Shown one piece after another: positions 41,550 through 50,857 of a stretch of DNA of 64,000 nucleotides (position 1 is the stretch's first letter; every line of letters begins with the position of its first letter). The notes beneath the pieces are model-generated. The model ran no database searches. It was not told the origin of the DNA and was given only the letters and a program-made list of their open reading frames with translations. This DNA comes from an uncultured Clostridia bacterium. GTDB taxonomy: Bacteria > Bacillota > Clostridia > UBA1381. The translations under genes were made by a program, and so were the position numbers. The stretch lies in assembly GCA_944393255.1 (NCBI GenBank), contig CALXZP010000012.1:61585-125584 (forward strand). The letters run 5' to 3'.

Positions 41550-44504
41550 TCAAAGCTGTGCGTTTGTTATGATAAGTCCTCCGGACATATTGCTTATTCT
41601 GATATAATCCTTTTCAAACGGTATCCACTGCCCGCATGAGAGACTGTATTTTCTGTCCGCTGTATACGCGCTTTCGTTTTCTATCGTAAGGATATCCCCG
41701 TTTACGATCTTCGGCACGGTGCCGTCGGAGACGCCGAACTCCGTCAGTTCTATACGTCCGCTGCGGTAACGTTCAAAATACACGGCGTAATACCTGTTCT
41801 CACCCGGCACTGACGGAAGCCTGCCGTACGCGTCGGCACAGAGTATATACTCATACAGTCTCGCCTGGGCTGTGATCGACTGCTCCTTGGTATAGCCGCC
41901 GTATGCGTCAAAATCACCGCCGCCGATCCCATTCATTATCCCTGCATTATACATCATATATACGCTTTCCCGCGCCCAGTCCGATACCTCGTCCCTTATA
42001 TACACGGCCGTACTCGCCGGCGCTGTATCCATGAACCTTGCGGTCCTCGCCAGAACAGCTGCCGCCTGCTCGCGCGTTATCCCTCCGTCCGGCATGAATT
42101 CGGTGTCCGTAACTCCGGTTATTATCCCCGCCGCCGCAAGCGAACGCACACGCTCGTCATCGCAGTCCGAAAACATCTTTGCCGAAGGCGCGGGGACCGA
42201 ATCCATGATCTCAAGCATTTCATATATAAGATCACAGAACTCAAGCCGTGTTAGAGGCTCTGTAAACGCCTTATCGTCAGACCTCATATACACAGGCACT
42301 ATTCCGTATCCGAATGCCTTGTCAAGGTGATCCTTAGACCAGGCTGACGCGCTGTTATGCTTAAAAATACAGTTTGCAATCTCGCTTAAAAGCCATTTTT
42401 CATCATCCTCCGGCAGGACGTATCTTGTTCCGTCGCCCATATCCATACCGCTGCCCGCGCTGTATACGCCGTTTATGACAACGGACTCATACTTCCTGTC
42501 CTTAAATTCTCTGCCGCCGCTCCTGCTCATTTCAAATCCCGCGATATATTCATCATACTCCGAAAGATCCGCATTATATTCCCTGACCGAACCGTTATTA
42601 TCCGTGACGGTCACGGTTTCGATCCGTCCGATATTGTCGGTAAATCCGCTGCTAACCGGTATAAGCTCTATTCCGGGCTGAGACCACGATGCACCGCCGT
42701 CATACGATGCATATACCCCGTTCACCTCATCTCTGACATAAAGCACGCCGTCCGCTATATCCGCCTCGTTCGGCATTGTAGGCAGCTTGTATGTATGTAT
42801 TATCTCATAATTTTCATCAAGAACATATACGGTATTGCAGTTGTCCCATGTGTTTTTATAAAAATATGTGTTGCCGTCCCATGCGCGCCAGCGCACAAGG
42901 TGCAGCCCGTCTCCGCTGTTTATCTCATAGCTGTCAAGATTGCTCCCGAATTCCGCAAGCGCGCCCGCGCTCAGCTTATCTCTGACTTCACTAAGACGCC
43001 TGCCGCGCATAGGCTTCACATAATTCCTTTCCTTATACGGCTCCGCTTTTACGTTGTATGCGTCTCTTATTATAAACCTGTTCTGTATACCGCCGTTCAC
43101 GTTGACGGGTATGAACATATTTACCGTAAAAACCGTCGTTTCTCCTGCCGGGAGCAGCACCGACGCCATAGGCGTGAATACCGCCTCGTTCGTAACGCCC
43201 TTGCTGTACGCCTTGTCAAAGCTGCCGCTGCCGTCGGCGGCATAGACTATAACGTCGGAGCTCGTCTGTACGTTGTATTCAAAATACCTGTCCCGGCTGC
43301 CGCTGTTTGTCACCTCTAAATTATACGTTTCGATAACGCCGTAGTTCCCGAGATTGCAGGCATACGGCTCTATGCCATCCAGGTATATATCCTCGACCTC
43401 AAAATTGGGCGAATAATCATCCGGCTGTCTGCCGGAGATGCTTTGATAGGATGATACCGACGTATGCCGCGTATCAAACCGCCATATGTTGTCGCGCTCC
43501 GTTACATTGCTGCCGTAATACGTATATTTGTTGTCATCGGCATATTCAAGCTTTATCATGTCCGATTCGACAGCGATCGTCTTTGACCAGTAATCGGAGA
43601 CCGGATTGATATTGCTGCACCAATTCTCCACAGTCACGCCTTCGGGCGAATACTGATTGTATACCGTTCCCGGCAGTATTGTCCCGTCGGCATCGGAGTC
43701 GTCCACGGTATATCTGAGCGTATCCGTCTCAACCTGCGGCAGTGTGTCGGCTATCCCCTTTACCGTGTAGTCATAGCGATATATGCCGAAGCCTATATTG
43801 TCCGGCACAGACGAACGGTCGCCGAGCTTTCCGTTGTGCCTCAAAGCAGCCGTATCCATGTCCACTATGCCGGATGAAACCTCTATCACCGCCTGAAAAT
43901 GTACAGGATCCGCATATCTGACTATATCATAACCGTCGAAAAACTCGCTGAGCCATACGGATTCGCCCTTCTTTATTTGCACTGTTTCCGGCTCATACTC
44001 ATGCGGCTCGTATATGTACCTGCCGCGCATATCTATTATCGGTACGCCGAGCATATCCGCGCACACTCCGTTAAACTGCCATTCCCTCTTGCCGCGGTAC
44101 ATAGTACCGTATTCCTCATATGCATAGACCTCGTTCGTTTCAAATGAAGCGTTCCGGATCGTGATAACGGCGTCCTCTTCCGCCGTTATACGCACATCAA
44201 CCTCGATATCATAGCCCCGTCCGCCCCCGCCCGTATAATTGAAATATGACATATACAGATAATACATGTCAGGCTCAAGACCGTCGTGGTTCGATATATA
44301 CCTCGGATCGCTGCCCGAGGCAATCATCATATCGTCTATTCCCTCAGGATTATTGTTAAACAAATACTTTCCGCCTCCCGACGGATGAAAAACTATATCC
44401 TGCGGCTCTATCGGACGTGCTTCATCCGTCTCCGCCGCCGACGCTGCCTGCGATAACCCAAAAGCCGTCATTGCAGCTATGATAAATACCGTTGTCTTTT
44501 TCAT
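41550..44504 (-). CDS. Secreted surface protein with SLH-like domains
   Basis: The 984-residue protein has a signal peptide (MKKTTVFIIAAMTAFGLSQA, cleavage around ASA-AE). The first about 700 residues are beta-rich, with many Tyr/Asp/Gly and no recognised enzymatic motif; Ig-like or carbohydrate-binding modules are possible. Residues about 735-890 hold three SLH-like repeats (TRLEFCDLIYEML, ITREQAAAVLARTARFM, TKEQSITAQARLYEYI), which bind pyruvylated wall polymers. About 95 residues follow. The ATG at 44504 has GGGAGA 8 nt upstream. It lies 77 nt after the DHHW gene. Confidence 0.85.
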   Translation of the reverse strand: MKKTTVFIIAAMTAFGLSQAASAAETDEARPIEPQDIVFHPSGGGKYLFNNNPEGIDDMMIASGSDPRYISNHDGLEPDMYYLYMSYFNYTGGGGRGYDIEVDVRITAEEDAVITIRNASFETNEVYAYEEYGTMYRGKREWQFNGVCADMLGVPIIDMRGRYIYEPHEYEPETVQIKKGESVWLSEFFDGYDIVRYADPVHFQAVIEVSSGIVDMDTAALRHNGKLGDRSSVPDNIGFGIYRYDYTVKGIADTLPQVETDTLRYTVDDSDADGTILPGTVYNQYSPEGVTVENWCSNINPVSDYWSKTIAVESDMIKLEYADDNKYTYYGSNVTERDNIWRFDTRHTSVSSYQSISGRQPDDYSPNFEVEDIYLDGIEPYACNLGNYGVIETYNLEVTNSGSRDRYFEYNVQTSSDVIVYAADGSGSFDKAYSKGVTNEAVFTPMASVLLPAGETTVFTVNMFIPVNVNGGIQNRFIIRDAYNVKAEPYKERNYVKPMRGRRLSEVRDKLSAGALAEFGSNLDSYEINSGDGLHLVRWRAWDGNTYFYKNTWDNCNTVYVLDENYEIIHTYKLPTMPNEADIADGVLYVRDEVNGVYASYDGGASWSQPGIELIPVSSGFTDNIGRIETVTVTDNNGSVREYNADLSEYDEYIAGFEMSRSGGREFKDRKYESVVINGVYSAGSGMDMGDGTRYVLPEDDEKWLLSEIANCIFKHNSASAWSKDHLDKAFGYGIVPVYMRSDDKAFTEPLTRLEFCDLIYEMLEIMDSVPAPSAKMFSDCDDERVRSLAAAGIITGVTDTEFMPDGGITREQAAAVLARTARFMDTAPASTAVYIRDEVSDWARESVYMMYNAGIMNGIGGGDFDAYGGYTKEQSITAQARLYEYILCADAYGRLPSVPGENRYYAVYFERYRSGRIELTEFGVSDGTVPKIVNGDILTIENESAYTADRKYSLSCGQWIPFEKDYIRISNMSGGLIITNAQL

Positions 44505-44581
44505 ACTTTTCATCTCCCATAAATTACAATGAATCAAACGACACCAAAATGAACATTATGCGCTCGGCTATATAATTAAAC

Positions 44582-45691
44582 CTATATAAGTCCTTCAAGA
44601 TATCCGCGCAGATCCGCCGACGCTATGCTTTCCGGATAGCTCTCTATCAGAAGATCGTCTATGCCGTAGTGTCCGCAAAACGCGCCTATATCAAAGGATC
44701 CGTCTTTGAAGCCGCGCACATCTATCGCGTATACATTCTCATAATTGCTGACCGCCCAGGTCACGAGCGGATTTCCCACCGATTCCTTTATTATCGCAAT
44801 GCTTTTCCCGTTCGAGACGCCGCTCTTTATTACAGTAAGCGGATTATCACCGCCTATAAAACACAGGTAGCTGTCCTCATTCGGGTTGACCGTCCGGATA
44901 CTGTATATCCGTTCGTTCATATACATATCTGCGTAGGCGCTCGCCTCCGTTTCATATACAGGCATGAACCGTTCAAGCAGCTCCGTATCCCTTTCAAGCA
45001 GCCCGGTGCGCTCGGCGCCGGTAAGCTCTCTTGCAAACGAACCCGTAAAATACGCGCTGCGATTTTCAAATTCGGACAGCGGCGCAATGCTCATACCCTT
45101 CAGTCCGGCAAAATACTCCCATGCATAATACGCGCCGCGGTGCGTCCAGTGATGATCCGTGTCAAAATATATCTTCTCGTCCGAATGGACCGTAAGCGCG
45201 CGCGTTATATCCACCGGAACGGCATGCTCGAGCCGTCTGTATATATACTCTATCATTTCAAGCTGCCCTGTGCTGTATTCGGCAGGAGCATAAAGCTCAT
45301 ACGCGTCCGGGACTATCATACTGTATACGTTCGTACCCGGAACAGCCTCGCTTACCCTGTCTATGATTCCGGCATAGCTTACCGCCGCAGCTGCATCTAT
45401 CCGTACCGGCATGAACATAAATTTCCTGTTAAGTATAAAGTACGGCGGACGCGTTTCGGCGCTGACGACCTCCATCCGCTTCCTGCCGAACAGATCTGTG
45501 TCCTTAGGGACATATAGATCCCAGTCATGCTTTGTAATAACGGGATATCTCAGCTCGAACGTTACTGTAGTACCTCCGAGCTTTATACTGACGTCATCGC
45601 CGTACGCCGAGACATCCGCCGCTGACAGCAGAACAGCTGCTGTCATGACGGATACAGCTGCCGCTCTTGCCATTCTCTTAAAAAGTCTCAT
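44582..45691 (-). CDS. DHHW family protein (AlgX/SGNH-like, exported)
   Basis: The 369-residue protein begins with a basic stretch and a hydrophobic segment (about 10-29), an export signal. The DTDHHWTHRGAYYAW motif (177-191) names the DHHW family, related to AlgX/AlgJ SGNH-like O-acetyltransferases; IIKESVGNP later resembles the nucleophile-side block of these proteins. It probably modifies a cell-envelope polysaccharide, but no MBOAT partner is adjacent. The start overlaps the stop of the dehydrogenase gene by 1 nt. Confidence 0.8.
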   Translation of the reverse strand: MRLFKRMARAAAVSVMTAAVLLSAADVSAYGDDVSIKLGGTTVTFELRYPVITKHDWDLYVPKDTDLFGRKRMEVVSAETRPPYFILNRKFMFMPVRIDAAAAVSYAGIIDRVSEAVPGTNVYSMIVPDAYELYAPAEYSTGQLEMIEYIYRRLEHAVPVDITRALTVHSDEKIYFDTDHHWTHRGAYYAWEYFAGLKGMSIAPLSEFENRSAYFTGSFARELTGAERTGLLERDTELLERFMPVYETEASAYADMYMNERIYSIRTVNPNEDSYLCFIGGDNPLTVIKSGVSNGKSIAIIKESVGNPLVTWAVSNYENVYAIDVRGFKDGSFDIGAFCGHYGIDDLLIESYPESIASADLRGYLEGLI

Positions 45692-46650
45692 TACAGATCC
45701 ACCCTATTCCTTTTTCGTCCTTTTAAAAATGCAGCTATATTCTGCTCTATCTCTTCCATGCATCTCACCCTCGCCTCGTACGCTCCCCATGCCATATGCG
45801 GCGTGAATATAACATTCGGCCTGTCCATCACCGAAACATACGGACTGGACGCCGACAGCGGTTCCTCCGAATACACGTCTATGCCCAGACCGCCTATCCT
45901 GTTTTCGGCAACCGCAGCGGCAAGCGCGGCCTCATCCGCAACGGCTCCCCTTGCCGCATTTATTACCACGGCGTTCTTTTTCATAATATCTATCATATCC
46001 TTGTCTATTATCCCGCGTGTTATATCATTCAGCGGGAGATGGATGGAAATGATATCCGAGCTTGCACAAAGCTCCCTGAGCGAAACGCATTTGTAAAGCG
46101 GATCGGGACGGCGCTTGAACGCGAGAACACGGCAGCCCAGCGCCTCGGCGATCTCCGCGACCCTGAGCCCTATGCTTCCCAGCCCCGCAACGCCCCATGT
46201 AAGCGAGCTCATCTCGTGAAACACAGGCTTAAGATAATTCTGAACGCCGCTTTTTGAATAGCTGTAGTCCTTGACGTACCTGTCATACTGAGGTATGTGG
46301 TTTACAAGCGACAGCGCCATGGCCGCCGTTACCTGCGCCACTGAATTTGCGGAATAGCCGCGCACATTGCATACCGCTATCCCCCGTGCCCGGCAGTGAT
46401 CAAGATTTATATTGTCAAAGCCGGTAGCCGTGACGCATATGAGCTTCAGACGCTTAGCTTCGCCGAGAGTGTCCCTGTTCAGCTTTATCTTGTTGACTAT
46501 TATAACATCCGCGTCCATAACGCGAAAACGCACCTGCCGCGTATCGGTCCTGTCGTATACATCCACCCGACCGAACTGTTCAAACCTTTCAAAGCTTATA
46601 TCGCCGCCCAAGGTAGAAGCGTCGAGCACCGCTATATTTATACTGTCCAT
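45691..46650 (-). CDS. D-2-hydroxyacid dehydrogenase
   Basis: This 319-residue NAD(P)-dependent enzyme of the D-isomer 2-hydroxyacid dehydrogenase family has GVAGLGSIGLRVAEIA for dinucleotide binding, ATGFDNINLD, INAARGAVADEAAL with the catalytic Arg, the Glu in DVYSEEPL, and the His in FTPHMAWGAYEAR. It resembles hydroxypyruvate/glycerate dehydrogenases. It is followed without gap by the DHHW gene. Confidence 0.93.
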   Translation of the reverse strand: MDSINIAVLDASTLGGDISFERFEQFGRVDVYDRTDTRQVRFRVMDADVIIVNKIKLNRDTLGEAKRLKLICVTATGFDNINLDHCRARGIAVCNVRGYSANSVAQVTAAMALSLVNHIPQYDRYVKDYSYSKSGVQNYLKPVFHEMSSLTWGVAGLGSIGLRVAEIAEALGCRVLAFKRRPDPLYKCVSLRELCASSDIISIHLPLNDITRGIIDKDMIDIMKKNAVVINAARGAVADEAALAAAVAENRIGGLGIDVYSEEPLSASSPYVSVMDRPNVIFTPHMAWGAYEARVRCMEEIEQNIAAFLKGRKRNRVDL

Positions 46651-46671
46651 AACGATCCCCCCGGTATGTTT

Positions 46672-47088
46672 TTACGCCAGTTCCGAAAGATTTGACCATA
46701 TTTCCGGAAATGACTTTTTAATATTTATCGGCTTGAAATCCTTTCCCACAAAGCCGTGCTTTGTTTTTCCCTCAGACATTTTTGTCATATCCGGCAGCCT
46801 GAATACTTCATATGAAAACTCGATCCTTGCAACGGTAAGCTTGTCTATCCTGCATGTTACAAGCACCTCGTCCTCATATTTCAAGCCGTACAGATACTTA
46901 CACTGAGTTTCCGTCAGCGGCAGCATTATCCCCATCTTCTCCATCTCTGAATATGTCAGCCCGGATCTTTTTATAAAATCAGTCCTTGCCTGCTCAAACC
47001 ACGGATAATACCGCGAATGGTGAACTATCCCCATCATATCCGTTTCGGCATACCGCACGGTAAGCCTTGTTTCACTCTTATACGCCAT
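46672..47088 (-). CDS. Acyl-CoA thioesterase, YbgC/4-hydroxybenzoyl-CoA type
   Basis: The 138-residue hot-dog fold protein has the YbgC-type catalytic segment RYAETDMMGIVHHSRYYPWFEQARTDF beginning near residue 12. It hydrolyses small or aromatic acyl-CoAs; the precise substrate is not clear. AAGGAAG lies 7 nt before the ATG. It is separated from pyk by a terminator. Confidence 0.9.
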   Translation of the reverse strand: MAYKSETRLTVRYAETDMMGIVHHSRYYPWFEQARTDFIKRSGLTYSEMEKMGIMLPLTETQCKYLYGLKYEDEVLVTCRIDKLTVARIEFSYEVFRLPDMTKMSEGKTKHGFVGKDFKPINIKKSFPEIWSNLSELA

Positions 47089-47120
47089 TTTGATCGCTTC
47101 CTTCTTTAATATGTTTCATG

Positions 47121-47155
47121 TATCAAAAACAAACCGGTGCAGAGGCACCGGTTTT
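47121..47155 (-). terminator. Terminator after pyk
   Basis: AAACCGGTGC (47131-47140) pairs with GCACCGGTTT (47145-47154). In minus-strand sense GTTTTTGA follows. Confidence 0.9.
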
Positions 47156-47189
47156 TCTAATCCCGAATCTCTGTCTCGGGGATCTGTCA

Positions 47190-48950
47190 TTATTCAAATT
47201 CTATCTTATTATGCCCGGCATAGACCATGCCGTTTGACGCGTCCATTGTTATGGACGTTCCCGATTTCAGTATCTTTGTCGCGCCCGCCGCACCGACAAT
47301 TATCGGTATATCGAGCGCCATAGAGAGGATGTTCAGATCCTCCAGATGGTCGGACGCCTCAAGTATTATACCCGACGCGTTTTTAAGCATTGAGATCATG
47401 TCCGTGGAGAGCCTGTCAAGAACGGCGATATCCCCGTCATGGAACTTAGCGTCCATTTCACGCTTTCCTCGGCATACGCATACATTGCCCGTGGCATGGA
47501 GATCCGACAGACCTTCGCCCTTAACGAGGATATGTCCCACCAAATGCACCTTCATTATATTTGTCGTACCGGCAACGCCCATAGGCACTCCGCCCGTTAT
47601 TACGACAAGGTCGCCGTTTTTAACAAGGTTCATGCGTTCCGCGTCGTCCACGGCGCTGTCGAACAGCTCGTCGGAATTTGCCGCAATGCTGCTTATAACG
47701 GGGATAACTCCCCACGACAGATTGAGCTGCCGTCTTGCTTTCTCGCTCAGTGTCGGCGCGATTATCGGACATGCGGGACGGAAACGCGATATCTGCCTTG
47801 CCGTTCCGCCCGAATACGTAAGCGCAATGATCGCCGCCGCTCCGAGGTCGTGCGCGGTAGTGCAGGTGGCATGAGAGATAGCGTTTGTAACGTCAAAGCC
47901 GCTTTCAAAATCCATCAGCTTGAGCCTTTTTATATAGTCGATGTCGTTTTCCGTGCGCTCCGCTATAGACGACATTGTTTTTACCGCCTCTATAGGATAC
48001 TTGCCCATCGCGGTCTCGCCAGAAAGCATTATCGCGGAAGTACCGTCGTATATTGCATTGGCAACGTCGCTGACCTCCGCTCTGGTAGGACGCGGATTTC
48101 TTATCATCGAATCCAGCATCTGCGTTGCGGTTATTACCCTCTTTCCGGCACGGTACGTTTTCCGTATCAGATCCTTTTGTATGACCGGCAGATCCTGCAT
48201 ATCTATCTCAACGCCCATGTCGCCCCTGGCTACCATTATACCGTCGGCAACATTTAATATCTCGTCTATATTTTCAACGCCCTGTGCGTTTTCTATCTTC
48301 GCTATGAGGTTTATATCACGGCCGCCGTTGCGCTCGAGCAGCTGCTTGATCTCAAGCGCGTCCTCTGCCGTCCGGCAGAAAGATGCGGCTATAAAGTCAA
48401 AATCCTGCTCTATGCCGAAAAGGATATCGGCGCGGTCCTTGTCGCTCATGTACGGCATGGAAAGCTCCGTATTCGGCACGTTAACGCCCTTTGAATCCGA
48501 AACGACTCCGCCGTTGCGAACTATACATACGATCTTGTCGTTCTTGACCGAAGTCACCTGCAGCTCGATCAGGCCGTCGTCTATCAGTATCCTGGAACCC
48601 GCGTATATATCGTTCGGAAGATCCGCATAGGTTATGGAGACCATCTGGTCGTCGCCCTCGACGTCGCCGGTGCAAAGCGTAAAGGTCTGTCCCTCCCTGA
48701 GAGTTGCCTTTCCGTTTTTGAATTTCTTCAGCCTTATCTCCGGCCCCTTTGTGTCAAGCAGGATAGCTACAGGCAGATCCAGCTCCTGTCTCACCTTTTT
48801 GATCCTGTCAACCATCTCCTTGGCAGCCTCGTGCGTTCCGTGCGAAAAGTTTATACGAGCTACATCCATGCCGGCAAGCATAAGTTCTCTAAGCATATCC
48901 TCACTGTTGGTAGCCGGTCCGATCGTACATACAATTTTTGTTTTTCTCAT
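47190..48950 (-). CDS. pyk: Pyruvate kinase with C-terminal PEP-utiliser-like domain
   Basis: Pyruvate kinase (586 residues) makes ATP from phosphoenolpyruvate in glycolysis. Motifs: TKIVCTIGPATNSEDM, ARINFSHGT, LDTKGPEIR, the catalytic IAKIENAQGVENIDEI, MVARGDMGVEI and ATQMLDSM. The extra about 110 C-terminal residues (from about 478) with CVCRGKREMDAKFHDGDIAVL resemble the PEP-utiliser mobile domain found in Bacillus/Clostridium type enzymes. GGAGAG precedes the ATG. It follows pfkA with a stem-loop between. Confidence 0.96.
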   Translation of the reverse strand: MRKTKIVCTIGPATNSEDMLRELMLAGMDVARINFSHGTHEAAKEMVDRIKKVRQELDLPVAILLDTKGPEIRLKKFKNGKATLREGQTFTLCTGDVEGDDQMVSITYADLPNDIYAGSRILIDDGLIELQVTSVKNDKIVCIVRNGGVVSDSKGVNVPNTELSMPYMSDKDRADILFGIEQDFDFIAASFCRTAEDALEIKQLLERNGGRDINLIAKIENAQGVENIDEILNVADGIMVARGDMGVEIDMQDLPVIQKDLIRKTYRAGKRVITATQMLDSMIRNPRPTRAEVSDVANAIYDGTSAIMLSGETAMGKYPIEAVKTMSSIAERTENDIDYIKRLKLMDFESGFDVTNAISHATCTTAHDLGAAAIIALTYSGGTARQISRFRPACPIIAPTLSEKARRQLNLSWGVIPVISSIAANSDELFDSAVDDAERMNLVKNGDLVVITGGVPMGVAGTTNIMKVHLVGHILVKGEGLSDLHATGNVCVCRGKREMDAKFHDGDIAVLDRLSTDMISMLKNASGIILEASDHLEDLNILSMALDIPIIVGAAGATKILKSGTSITMDASNGMVYAGHNKIEFE

Positions 48951-49029
48951 AAGCGCTCTCCTTAAATTCAGAAAAATACAATACAGACAGCCTCGGCTCT
49001 CTATCCGCGGTTATCTGCAAATACAATAA

Positions 49030-49060
49030 CAAGGGGTATCGAGCAGACCAATACCCCTTG
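49030..49060 (-). terminator. Stem-loop between pfkA and pyk
   Basis: CAAGGGGTAT (49030-49039) pairs perfectly with ATACCCCTTG (49051-49060). The following minus-strand tract TTATTGTATTT is only moderately T-rich, so it may attenuate or mark an mRNA end or processing point inside the pfkA-pyk operon. Confidence 0.65.
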
Positions 49061-49068
49061 ATCGTTTC

Positions 49069-50046
49069 TTATACGCTGAGCTTATGCGCAAGCTCTATAA
49101 GCTCCTCTGATATCTCCTTCTTCATCTCAAGACCCTCGTTTATGTCAACATCGGTTATAAGACCCTTCTGCATACATACGATCCTGTTGGCCTTGCCCTC
49201 AAGAAGCAGCTCCACACATCTTGCACCCATCTGGCTCGCTGTTACCCTGTCGCGCACGGTAGGAGAACCGCCGCGCTGCACATGACCGAGTATGGTCGCT
49301 CTCGATTCGATACCCGTTTTAGCTTCTATTTCCTTTGCCATTTCAATAACTCCGCCTATACCCTCGGCAACAACTATTATCGCATGCTTTTTGCCTCTCG
49401 ATTTTGCCTCGAGTATCGGACGGAGAACATCCTCGTCAAAATTGTATTCTTTCTCGGGAACAAGTATTACCTCGGCGCCGCATGCTATGCCCGCCTCAAG
49501 AGCTATATATCCTGCCGCCCTGCCCATGACCTCGATCACCGAGCAGCGCTCATGGCTCGACGCCGTATCGCGGATCTTATCCACGGCGTCTTTTACCGTA
49601 TTGAGACATGTATCATAGCCCACGGTATATTCCGAACAGCTTATATCGTTATCTATCGTTCCCGGCATAGCGACAGTGGGAAGTCCTGCATTCGAAAGAT
49701 CTCTCGCGCCTCTGAACGAGCCGTCGCCGCCCACGACAACAAGACCGTCAAGACCGAACACTTTCGCGATCTGGCAGGCGCGCGCAACGCCCTCCTTTGT
49801 CTTGAATTCAAGACAGCGGGCTGTCATAAGACAGGTACCGCCGCGCTGCAGCGTTTCCGATACCGATCTTGCGTTCATCTCCTCCATCTCTCCGTTTATA
49901 AGCCCGTTATAACCGCGCTTGATACCCATCACCTTAAGTCCGTGATAAGCTCCCGTTCTGACTACGGCTCTTATAGCGGCATTCATTCCGGGCGCGTCGC
50001 CTCCGCTAGTAAGCACTCCGATCGTCCTGATGCTTCTGTTTTCCAT
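49069..50046 (-). CDS. pfkA: ATP-dependent 6-phosphofructokinase
   Basis: PfkA (325 residues) commits hexose phosphates to glycolysis. Seen: GVLTSGGDAPGMNA, VVGGDGSFRGA, the catalytic GTIDNDI, VEVMGR, and VLGHVQ-like ILGHVQRGG. The Gly in GGDGS marks the ATP type, not PPi. GGAGG lies 8 nt before the ATG. Forms the pfkA-pyk pair downstream of dnaE as in other Bacillota. Confidence 0.97.
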   Translation of the reverse strand: MENRSIRTIGVLTSGGDAPGMNAAIRAVVRTGAYHGLKVMGIKRGYNGLINGEMEEMNARSVSETLQRGGTCLMTARCLEFKTKEGVARACQIAKVFGLDGLVVVGGDGSFRGARDLSNAGLPTVAMPGTIDNDISCSEYTVGYDTCLNTVKDAVDKIRDTASSHERCSVIEVMGRAAGYIALEAGIACGAEVILVPEKEYNFDEDVLRPILEAKSRGKKHAIIVVAEGIGGVIEMAKEIEAKTGIESRATILGHVQRGGSPTVRDRVTASQMGARCVELLLEGKANRIVCMQKGLITDVDINEGLEMKKEISEELIELAHKLSV

Positions 50047-50173
50047 TGAATGTGCCTCCCAATCGATTAAATTTTTTTGTTTTAAAACTGCATCTTAAGT
50101 AATATATACATAAATAATATATCCGTATCCCTTCCGCTCTCCCCATAAAAACACAGCGGTACGCTCCCGGGCA

Positions 50174-50380
50174 TTATTTAGCCGAAAGCTCGGTATCAAA
50201 TATTATATCCTGCGCCTGATCAAGCTCCGTTTTCGGCACCAATATCTCATAAGCGCCGCCCTCGCACGAGCCGTCCCTGTCCGCCGGACGAAGCATCGTT
50301 ATAATGCCGCTGCGGTCAAGAACTCCGATCAGTTTATCTATCTTGTCCTTGTTTCGTGAAACATAAACAACCGTCCACAT
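50174..50380 (-). CDS. DUF2007-like small protein
   Basis: The 68-residue protein reads WTVVYVSRNKDKIDKLIGVL, then a degenerate middle, then AYEILVPKTELDQAQDII: the ferredoxin-like pattern of DUF2007-type proteins. Function is not known; no metal or catalytic motif. It lies 11 nt after the TRAP homologue and may share its transcript. Confidence 0.7.
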   Translation of the reverse strand: MWTVVYVSRNKDKIDKLIGVLDRSGIITMLRPADRDGSCEGGAYEILVPKTELDQAQDIIFDTELSAK

Positions 50381-50391
50381 AATAAAACCCC

Positions 50392-50613
50392 TTATTCGGA
50401 AACGACTTTTCCGTGCTTCGTATATATTTCGGCCTTGCCGCAGATCTTCATAGCCGATGTTATTTCGGTAAACTGCGCCATATACACCTGTCCCTTTTCA
50501 AGATGTTCCGTATGGTGGAACTTAGTGTCCCGCCCTCTTGTCAGACCTATTATGTCCACTCCGTTCTCAAGCGCCTTGATGACTATATAATCGCCTCCGG
50601 AATATTCCTCCAT
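50392..50613 (-). CDS. mtrB: TRAP-family tryptophan-sensing RNA-binding protein (MtrB) with altered RNA-binding residues
   Basis: The 73-residue protein aligns without gaps to Bacillus TRAP, the 11-mer ring that binds tryptophan and then (G/U)AG repeats in trp leader RNA. Conserved Trp-pocket residues are visible: G23-L24-T25-R26-G27, D29-T30, Q47, T49, T52-S53. The basic RNA contacts K37, K56 and R58 of Bacillus TRAP read H37, K56 and C58 here. It also has FHHTEHLEKG and AQFTEITSAMK. It is not beside trp genes. The promoter is at 50677-50705. Whether it still binds RNA is open. Confidence 0.9.
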   Translation of the reverse strand: MEEYSGGDYIVIKALENGVDIIGLTRGRDTKFHHTEHLEKGQVYMAQFTEITSAMKICGKAEIYTKHGKVVSE

Positions 50614-50676
50614 GCCTTGAAAGCACCTCCGTTTTCCTGCTGTATGTCAAAACTTTAACAGCATACTCATACTAAT

Positions 50677-50705
50677 ATAATATACTATTTCTCAATAAAT
50701 TTCAA
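50677..50705 (-). promoter_or_regulatory. Sigma-A promoter of mtrB
   Basis: On the minus strand TTGAAA (50705-50700), 17 nt, TATTAT (50682-50677). The AT-rich rest of 50706-50857, behind dnaE, has no gene and no strong terminator. Confidence 0.75.
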
Positions 50706-50857
50706 GCGTTAATTGCTATGATATTATGATATTTTATCATTATATATTTTGTGTATTTTCACAAATTTTTTAAAAAAATGACGAATTTTTCATCAATTAT
50801 TTGATCATTTTGCAAAAAACACTGTAAATTACTGTTTTTTAAGCCGTCGGAACATCA

